Of a DNA stretch of 10,953 nt, positions 1 to 7,846 are shown piece after piece. The stretch is from positions 1 to 10,953 of the forward strand of contig CAZXBB010000274.1 of the NCBI GenBank assembly GCA_964638815.1, in the 5' to 3' direction. The position numbers and the translations under genes were made by a program. Source of the DNA: CAZXBB01 sp964638815 (lineage in GTDB: Bacteria > Planctomycetota > Phycisphaerae > Phycisphaerales > SM1A02). The notes below the pieces were generated by a model, which saw nothing but the letters and a program-made list of their open reading frames with translations, was not told the DNA's origin and searched no databases. Position 1 is the first letter of the stretch. Each line of letters starts with the position of its first letter.

Positions 1-68
1 ATTGCGCACGGCCCCGAACGAGGAATGGGAGGATTGCGCCTCAAGACGCTAGGATCCCCACCGAACCC

Positions 69-73
69 AGGAG
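69..73 (+). promoter_or_regulatory. Ribosome binding site of the S9 peptidase gene
   Basis: AGGAG seven bases before the ATG at 81 is a good Shine-Dalgarno match and favours Met1 over the in-frame ATG at 90. TAGGAT at 50-55 could be a -10 element, but I see no -35 box at proper spacing, so no promoter is called. Confidence 0.6.
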
Positions 74-80
74 CCCCGCG

Positions 81-2885
<2,805 letters not shown>

Positions 2886-2918
2886 GCGTCCGAGACTGCG
2901 CCCGTGTGCCGCGGTCCT

Positions 2919-2938
2919 CGCCCGGCGGGGGCCGGGTG
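2919..2938 (+). terminator. Candidate GC-rich hairpin terminator after the S9 peptidase gene
   Basis: CCCGGC at 2921-2926 and GCCGGG at 2931-2936 form a perfect stem around a GGGG loop, with a wobble and a C-G pair extending it. It lies about 35 bases after the stop codon. No T-tract follows, so it is not a classic intrinsic terminator; it could instead stabilise the 3' end or be chance in GC-rich DNA. Confidence 0.35.
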
Positions 2939-3015
2939 GCGTTCGACGGGGACGGACCGACACGTGCACCACCCGAGCCTGCGCGGCCCGGGGCGCACGC
3001 TAGGGTACGACACAG

Positions 3016-5067
3016 ATGCTGACCATCGGCGACTACCCGCACCGGTCGAAATGGACGCTCTGGGCGCCGATGCTCCTAGCCGCCGCCGGCATCGTCACGT
3101 ACGCGAACAGCCTCGGCAACCCGTTCGTCTTCGACGATCTCCCGGCCATCGAGGAGAACGAGCACATCCGCGCACTCTGGCCGCCCACGGTGGCCTTCGA
3201 CCTTCCCCCCTCGCCGGTGGCGGGTCGCCCCGTCGTCTGGCTCTCGCTCGCGCTGAACTACGCCGTTTCCGGAAGCGACGTCCGCGGCTTCCGCGCGGCC
3301 AACGTCGCCATCCACGTGCTGTGCGCGATCGTCCTCTTCGGCGTCGTGCGTCGCACGCTGATCGGCGAGCGTCTGCGCGACCGGTTCGGCGCAGCGTCCG
3401 GATCGATCGCCGTCGCCGCCGCGCTGCTGTGGCTCGTGCATCCGCTCAACACCGAGGCGATCAACTACGTCGTGCAGCGCACTGAGTCGCTCATGGCGCT
3501 GTTCTGTCTCCTCACGCTGTACTGCGCGATCCGCGCCGACGGCCCGGAGCACCGCACGGCGTGGTGCGCCGGCGCCGTCGCCGCGTGCGCGCTGGGCATG
3601 GCGAGCAAGGAGAGCATGGTGGCCGCGCCCGTCGTCGTGATCCTCTACGACCTCGCGTTCCTGCCCGGTGGGGCGAAGAGCGTTCTCGCGCGGCGGGCGG
3701 GGCTCTACGCCGGGCTCGCGGCGACGTGGCTCGTGCTCGTCGCGCTGATGCTCGGGGGTCCGCGCGCCGGGACCGTCGGGTTCGGCACGGGAGTCACGCC
3801 GCTCACGTACGCGCTCAACCAGTGCGTGATGATTGCCCGGTACCTGCGTCTCGCGGCGTGGCCGCATCCGCTGACGATCGATTACGGGAAGCCGGTGACG
3901 CCGGACGCGGGCGATGTCGCCCCCGCCGCGATCGTCGTGATCCTCGCGCTGGTCGCCACCGGCATCGCCGCGGTCCGTGCGCCGCGCGCCGGGTTCCTCC
4001 TGCTCGCGGTCTTCGCGCTCCTCGCACCGACATCGAGCGTCGTGCCGATCGCGAGCGAGGTCGGCGCCGAACGGCGCATGTACCTGCCGCTCGCCGCGAT
4101 CCTCGTTCTCGCCGTGGTGATCGGACACCGCGTGCTGCGTCACCCCCGGCTGACGATCACCGCGACCGTCCTGCTCGCGGGCGCAATGGCCGTCGCCAGC
4201 GCGCGCAGGAACATGGACTACGCCTCACGGACGGGCATCTGGGAAGCGGCAGCCGCGGTCGTCCCGGAGAACCCCCGCGCGCACTACAACCTCGGCGTCC
4301 TGCTCATCGACGAGCGCCGCCTGGACGAAGCCGACGCCGCGTTCCGCCGCACGCTCGCGCTCGATCCCGATCACGAAGGAGCGCACTACAACCTCGCGCT
4401 GACCCTCGCCGCCCGTGATCGCCGCGAGGAAGCAGTCGTGCAGTTCAGGGAAGCCGTCCGCATCAACCCCGGGAACGCGCGAACCCACAAGAACCTCGCG
4501 AGCGCACTGCGCGCGATCGGACGCGAGGAGGAGGCCATGCGTCACCTCGACGAGGCGCGTCGCCTCGAGCCCGGCAAGGCGGGCGATCTGAACGATCTCG
4601 GCCTCCTGCTCGCGCGGAAGGGGCGCCACGCGGAGGCGATCGGGCGCTTCCGGGAGGCGCTCGCAATCGACGCCACGCACGCCGACGCCCACTTCAACCT
4701 CGCGCTGTCGCTGTCGGCGACGGGCGCGGCCGGTGAGGCGCTCGCCCATCTCGCGGAGGCGCGGCGCGCCAGGCCCGGCTGGCCCCTGCCCTGGATCGCC
4801 GCGGCGCAGATCCTCGCCGAGCACCCGGACCCGTCGGTGCGCAATCCCCCCGAGGCGATCCGCCTCGCCGAGACCGCCGTCGCACTCACGGATTCGCGCG
4901 ACGCCCGCGCACTCGCGGCGCTCGGCGCGAGCTACGCCGCCGCCGGCGACCGGGACCGCGCGCTCGCCGCGATCGGGAGCGCGATCGGGCGCGCGAACGC
5001 GAGCCGCGACGCACGTCTCGAAGCCGACCTTCGACGCCGGGCGGAAGCGTACCGGAGCGGTCGGTGA
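3016..5067 (+). CDS. Polytopic membrane protein with C-terminal TPRs, TMTC-like (putative GT-C protein O-mannosyltransferase)
   Basis: A 683-residue inner-membrane protein. Residues 1 to about 395 contain roughly 11-12 hydrophobic segments, and residues about 418-660 hold five or more TPR units, several with the NLG/NLA and A-x-x-x-F/Y pattern. Family-like marks are the acidic pair D40-D41 in NPFVFDDLP just after the first membrane segment (the place of the catalytic acidic motif in GT-C enzymes), EAINYVVQRTES at 147-158, and ERRMYLP at 352-358. This order, a GT-C-like membrane part followed by TPRs, matches TMTC-type proteins, known in animals as O-mannosyltransferases of cadherins. The bacterial relatives are largely uncharacterised, so transfer of a sugar from a lipid carrier to exported proteins is inference. 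The first ATG of the frame is used; the only upstream help is AGGG at 3002-3005. The gene sits 130 bases after the peptidase gene and ends at a strong hairpin. An alternative role is a TPR scaffold in the membrane. Confidence 0.85.
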   Translation: MLTIGDYPHRSKWTLWAPMLLAAAGIVTYANSLGNPFVFDDLPAIEENEHIRALWPPTVAFDLPPSPVAGRPVVWLSLALNYAVSGSDVRGFRAANVAIHVLCAIVLFGVVRRTLIGERLRDRFGAASGSIAVAAALLWLVHPLNTEAINYVVQRTESLMALFCLLTLYCAIRADGPEHRTAWCAGAVAACALGMASKESMVAAPVVVILYDLAFLPGGAKSVLARRAGLYAGLAATWLVLVALMLGGPRAGTVGFGTGVTPLTYALNQCVMIARYLRLAAWPHPLTIDYGKPVTPDAGDVAPAAIVVILALVATGIAAVRAPRAGFLLLAVFALLAPTSSVVPIASEVGAERRMYLPLAAILVLAVVIGHRVLRHPRLTITATVLLAGAMAVASARRNMDYASRTGIWEAAAAVVPENPRAHYNLGVLLIDERRLDEADAAFRRTLALDPDHEGAHYNLALTLAARDRREEAVVQFREAVRINPGNARTHKNLASALRAIGREEEAMRHLDEARRLEPGKAGDLNDLGLLLARKGRHAEAIGRFREALAIDATHADAHFNLALSLSATGAAGEALAHLAEARRARPGWPLPWIAAAQILAEHPDPSVRNPPEAIRLAETAVALTDSRDARALAALGASYAAAGDRDRALAAIGSAIGRANASRDARLEADLRRRAEAYRSGR

Positions 5068-5069
5068 GG

Positions 5070-5105
5070 GGCGGAGGACGGGCGGCGGGCGCCGCGTCCT
5101 CCGCC
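5070..5105 (+). terminator. Perfect 11-bp stem hairpin directly after the TMTC-like gene
   Basis: GGCGGAGGACG at 5070-5080 pairs perfectly with CGTCCTCCGCC at 5095-5105 around a 14-base GC-rich loop. The stem starts two bases after the stop codon (5065-5067). No T-tract follows. Position and stem strength suggest transcription termination or 3'-end protection; the type is inferred. Confidence 0.55.
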
Positions 5106-5162
5106 GGTAGCTCATCGTCGAAGGAAGACACGCGCGGCGGCCGGCAGCACGTACGAGGTCGA

Positions 5163-5204
5163 GGATCGACGCCGGATCGACGCCGGATCGACCCGGATCG
5201 ACCC
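5163..5204 (+). repeat. Short tandem array of four GGATCGAC-based units
   Basis: Two copies of GGATCGACGCC (11 bases) are followed directly by two copies of GGATCGACCC (10 bases). The change of unit length means the array is not phased like coding DNA. It lies in the long 5' region of the Asp-box protein gene; function unknown. Confidence 0.8.
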
Positions 5205-5254
5205 GCACCGGCCCGCGCCGATCGGCGATCGGGTCCGTGGCCGCCTTCCGACCG

Positions 5255-5320
5255 GGAGCGTGCCGCCGGTCGCGTCGAGGGTCGCGCCGCCGGAGCGTGC
5301 CGCCGGTCGCGTCGGGGGTC
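5255..5320 (+). repeat. 29-base direct repeat with a 37-base period
   Basis: The stretch 5255-5283 recurs at 5292-5320 with a single A/G difference. Both begin GGAGCGTGCCGCCGGTCGCG. The GTCGCG core recurs at 5330-5335 in a degenerate third piece. It lies about 50-110 bases upstream of the candidate promoter. It may be a slippage product or a site for a DNA-binding protein; nothing decides this. Confidence 0.8.
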
Positions 5321-5368
5321 ACGTCGCGGGTCGCGTCAGGCTCAGCCGCGGCGCATCCCGGGATAGGT

Positions 5369-5397
5369 CTGGCATCCGCCCGTGATCAGGCTATCGT
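5369..5397 (+). promoter_or_regulatory. Candidate sigma70-type promoter for the Asp-box protein gene
   Basis: CTGGCA at 5369-5374 and TATCGT at 5392-5397 are separated by 17 bases. Each matches four of six bases of the TTGACA/TATAAT consensus. It would give a leader of about 45 bases before the ATG at 5447. Such matches also arise by chance. Confidence 0.3.
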
Positions 5398-5430
5398 GGA
5401 AGCCGGGGCAGCACGGCCGCATCAAGGGCA

Positions 5431-5438
5431 AGGAAGGG
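5431..5438 (+). promoter_or_regulatory. Ribosome binding site fixing the start at 5447
   Basis: AGGAAGGG lies eight bases upstream of the ATG at 5447. It decides for this ATG over the in-frame ATG at 5237, which would put 70 repeat-encoded residues in front of an obvious signal peptide. Confidence 0.7.
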
Positions 5439-5446
5439 AACACCCG

Positions 5447-6925
5447 ATGAATCGAGACCGCCGCACTCTCGGAATGACGACTCTGGCGTTGACGGCGACG
5501 ATGACCGGCGCCGCGTTCTCGCAGCTCCAGCCGACCATCGGTCCGCAGGTGCGCATCGACGTCGACGGCGGCGTCGAGGCCGCGAACGAGACGACGGTGT
5601 CCGTCAGCGAAGCGAATCCCAACGAGATCATCGCGGGCTGGAACGACTGGCGTCGATCAACGGGCAACGAGATCATCAACGCCGGGTTCGCGCTGAGCCT
5701 CGACGCCGGGGCGACGTGGACGGACTTCCTCGTGCGCCCGCCCGCGCCGAACCAGAGCAACGTCGAGGGCGACCCGATGACCGCGTTCGATCCGCGAACG
5801 GGGACGATCTGGGCGGCGGCCATCAGCTTCTCGGCCGGCGGCAACAGCGGCATCTACGTCGCGCGCAAGGACCCCGGCAATCCGACGTTCAACCCGTCGG
5901 TCATGGCGATCACGTCGGGGGGCACGGACAAGTGCTGGATGGCGGCGGGGCCGCGGCCCGGCATGCCGGACACGACCCGCGTCTACATCGCGTTCAACTT
6001 CGGGGTCATCTACTCCGACGACATGGGCGACACGTGGACGAGCCCCGTCTCGGTCGGCTCGGGGATCGGCTTCCTGCCGCGGGTCGGATCCGACGGCAAC
6101 CTCTACGTGGCGTACTGGAATCTGAGCACGGGCATGCGGCTCGCCCGCAGCACCAACGGCGGGGCGTCGTTCACGACCCACACGATCGCGACCCGCATGG
6201 ACGTATGGGGGACGCAGGACGGCTCGCGTTTCCCCGGCCGGTTCCGCGTGCCGCCGTTCGCCTACATCGACGTGGATCGGAACGACCCCACCCGGCTGTA
6301 CGCGGTCTACTTCGACACGACGAACGTCGTGGGAGGGCAGCGCAACGTCGATCTCTACTTCACGACTTCGACCGACAGCGGCACGACATGGGCGACGCCG
6401 ACCGTGATCAACGGCGACGGAATGCCGCCGGGCGACCAGTTCTTCCCGTGGCTCGAGGCGGACCGGGACGGCCGGCTCCACCTGGTCTACTTCGATTCCC
6501 GCAACACGGCGCAGAACGACGACACGGTCAACGGCATGTTCGATGCCTACTACGCGTACAGCGTCAACGGCGGCGCGGCGTGGACCGAGCACCGGCTCAC
6601 GCCGAGCTCGTGGAACAGCGACAACGACGGCCTCAATCGCTCGAGCCAGTTCATCGGCGACTACCTGGGGCTGTCGGTCGCGAACCGCCGTGTGTATCCG
6701 GCGTACCTCGACACGTCCGCCGGCGACACCGACGTCTTCACGAACAGCATCCAGGTTCCCGTCCCGGGGGATACGAACGGCGACGGCATCGTGAACATCA
6801 CGGATCTGCTGAACGTGCTGAGGGGCTGGGGGCCGTGCAACCCGATGCCGTGCGATGCCGACATCAACGGTGACGGCGTGATCTCGTTCCCGGACGTTGT
6901 CGAGGTGCTGGCGAACTATTCGTAA
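5447..6925 (+). CDS. Secreted Asp-box (BNR) beta-propeller protein with a C-terminal two-loop dockerin-like module
   Basis: A 492-residue exported protein. Residues 1-25 form a signal peptide (N-R-D-R-R, hydrophobic core, AFS-Q cleavage). The body is a sialidase-fold propeller with five Asp-box motifs of S-x-D/N-x-G-x-x-W/F type, starting at S84 (SLDAGATW), S190 (SDDMGDTW), S235 (STNGGASF), S308 (STDSGTTW) and S372 (SVNGGAAW). Asp boxes mark the fold, not an activity: FRVP at 266-269 resembles the sialidase FRIP motif but falls in mid-protein, after three Asp boxes, so sialidase activity is not supported. The C-terminus has two calcium-loop motifs, DTNGDGIVNITD (442-453) and DINGDGVISFPD (472-483), separated by W-G-P-C and a short Cys/Pro linker. 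This is a dockerin-like pair with cysteines, likely for attachment at the surface. Start chosen by the upstream AGGAAGGG and signal peptide. A TPR lipoprotein gene follows after 37 bases, probably co-transcribed. Ligand unknown. Confidence 0.9.
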   Translation: MNRDRRTLGMTTLALTATMTGAAFSQLQPTIGPQVRIDVDGGVEAANETTVSVSEANPNEIIAGWNDWRRSTGNEIINAGFALSLDAGATWTDFLVRPPAPNQSNVEGDPMTAFDPRTGTIWAAAISFSAGGNSGIYVARKDPGNPTFNPSVMAITSGGTDKCWMAAGPRPGMPDTTRVYIAFNFGVIYSDDMGDTWTSPVSVGSGIGFLPRVGSDGNLYVAYWNLSTGMRLARSTNGGASFTTHTIATRMDVWGTQDGSRFPGRFRVPPFAYIDVDRNDPTRLYAVYFDTTNVVGGQRNVDLYFTTSTDSGTTWATPTVINGDGMPPGDQFFPWLEADRDGRLHLVYFDSRNTAQNDDTVNGMFDAYYAYSVNGGAAWTEHRLTPSSWNSDNDGLNRSSQFIGDYLGLSVANRRVYPAYLDTSAGDTDVFTNSIQVPVPGDTNGDGIVNITDLLNVLRGWGPCNPMPCDADINGDGVISFPDVVEVLANYS

Positions 6926-6949
6926 GCGTGAAGTCGGACCTTTCGGAAT

Positions 6950-6953
6950 GGAG
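6950..6953 (+). promoter_or_regulatory. Ribosome binding site deciding the lipoprotein start
   Basis: GGAG nine bases before the ATG at 6963 favours that start over upstream in-frame ATGs at 6897 (inside the previous gene) and 6948 (weak upstream site). The choice also puts a lipoprotein signal peptide at the exact N-terminus. Confidence 0.5.
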
Positions 6954-6962
6954 TATCGACCA

Positions 6963-7658
6963 ATGATCCTGAACCGCCATCTCGCCGCCGCCCTCTGCGT
7001 CCTCGCGACGGGCGTGGCCGGCTGTCAGCAGACCCCCGTCGCCGGCCCGGTGGACGGCGATCCCACCCTCGGCACGACCGTCGCGCCGGTCAGCGAGCGT
7101 GACCTCGAACGACAGAAGGCCTTCGCCGACGCGATCGACGGGCTGCGCTTCGACGGCGGGACGATTACGGTCGATCGCCGCCTGCCCGGCGACGCGACCG
7201 ACGCGCAGGCCCGCTTCGACGAGGGCGAGACGCTGATGAGCACCAACCGCCGAACCGAGTCGATCAAGGCGTTCGCACACGCGATCCGCATCGCGCCCAA
7301 CGTGCCGGAGTTCTACATCGAGCTCGGCCACGCCCTCATCACGAAGGGCAAGATCGCGTATGCGGCCGCCGCGTACCGAACCGCGGCCGATCTCGACGCG
7401 GAGAACGTCGATGCCCTCTCGAATCTCGCACTGACGCTGGCGCGAGACGGACAGGACGACGAAGCGATCGAGACGATGAACGCGGCGCTCGCCATCGACC
7501 CAGACAACGGCTTTGCGCACGAGCGACTGGCCATCTGGCACTACTACGCCGGTCACGACGACGCCGCGTGGGAGCACGTCCGGCAGGCCCGTCGCGTCGG
7601 CCACCCGGTGCCGCCGCAGTTCGTGACGCTCCTGGAACGGCGGTCGCCTCAGCCGTAG
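6963..7658 (+). CDS. TPR-repeat lipoprotein
   Basis: A 231-residue predicted lipoprotein. MILNRHLAAALCVLATGVAGC is a type II signal with lipobox V18-A19-G20-C21; Gln22 at +2 suggests no inner-membrane retention by the rule known from enterobacteria, which may not hold here. Residues 22-78 are a linker with a charged helix (SERDLERQKAFADAI). From about 80 come three clear TPR units (about 80-113, 114-147, 148-181) and a fourth weaker one to about 215, with typical phrases such as ALSNLALTLARDGQDDEA. TPRs bind peptides or proteins, so an assembly or binding role at the envelope is likely; no enzymatic motif is seen. It follows the Asp-box protein gene by 37 bases in the same direction, with no hairpin between, which suggests one operon. 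A hairpin follows 7658. The specific partner is unknown; the neighbouring secreted propeller is the obvious candidate. Confidence 0.88.
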   Translation: MILNRHLAAALCVLATGVAGCQQTPVAGPVDGDPTLGTTVAPVSERDLERQKAFADAIDGLRFDGGTITVDRRLPGDATDAQARFDEGETLMSTNRRTESIKAFAHAIRIAPNVPEFYIELGHALITKGKIAYAAAAYRTAADLDAENVDALSNLALTLARDGQDDEAIETMNAALAIDPDNGFAHERLAIWHYYAGHDDAAWEHVRQARRVGHPVPPQFVTLLERRSPQP

Positions 7659-7672
7659 CCCTGGCGTAGCGA

Positions 7673-7732
7673 GTCTCCGCGGGGAGACCGGTGCGGGCCG
7701 ACCGCGCCGGCCGGCCGACGGCGCGGTGGGCT
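7673..7732 (+). terminator. Two consecutive hairpins after the TPR lipoprotein gene
   Basis: The first is a perfect 6-bp stem, GTCTCC (7673-7678) with GGAGAC (7683-7688), around GCGG. The second pairs ACCGCGCC (7701-7708) with GGCGCGGT (7720-7727), extended outward by four more pairs (one wobble) across a single mismatch. No T-tract follows. Placement between two genes suggests the operon ends here and the next gene has its own promoter. Confidence 0.45.
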
Positions 7733-7835
7733 GCGATCGCTTGCGAACGCCGTCGAAGCCCCTGACGTGCGGGCGGATGAGCGGATGGTTTCCTTCGATC
7801 GCGGCGCCCGACGTGATACGATGCGGTTCCTCGAA

Positions 7836-7844
7836 GGGGAGGAG
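7836..7844 (+). promoter_or_regulatory. Strong ribosome binding site of the YVTN-propeller gene
   Basis: GGGGAGGAG ends two bases before the ATG at 7847, giving a strong though close Shine-Dalgarno site. TACGAT at 7817-7822 could be a -10 box, but the matching -35 position (TTCGAT at 7794-7799) is poor, so no promoter is called. Confidence 0.6.
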
Positions 7845-7846
7845 CC

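Larger units (their letters stand above)
5068..5446. other. 379-base repeat-rich intergenic region
   Basis: No convincing gene. It contains, in order, the hairpin after the TMTC-like gene, an array of GGATCGAC-based repeats (5163-5204), a 37-base-period duplication (5255-5320), a candidate promoter (5369-5397) and the ribosome-binding site at 5431-5438. The downstream frame is open back to 5237, but that part encodes Arg/Ser/Gly-rich repeat translation, not a protein-like sequence. Confidence 0.7.

Noticed and set aside
3076..5322. Long minus-strand frames of 355 and 365 codons across the TMTC-like gene
   Set aside because: Same antisense shadow effect; the plus frame has membrane segments and TPRs.
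5237..5446. 70-residue N-terminal extension of the Asp-box protein
   Set aside because: It translates tandem repeats, would bury a clear signal peptide, and lacks a ribosome-binding site; the ATG at 5447 has AGGAAGGG upstream.
6242..6253. Sialidase FRIP motif (FRVP at residues 266-269) as evidence of sialidase activity
   Set aside because: In true sialidases this motif precedes the first Asp box; here it falls after three of them, and I could not identify the arginine triad.
6897..6962. 22-residue extension of the TPR lipoprotein
   Set aside because: It would overlap the previous gene and displace the lipobox signal from the N-terminus.
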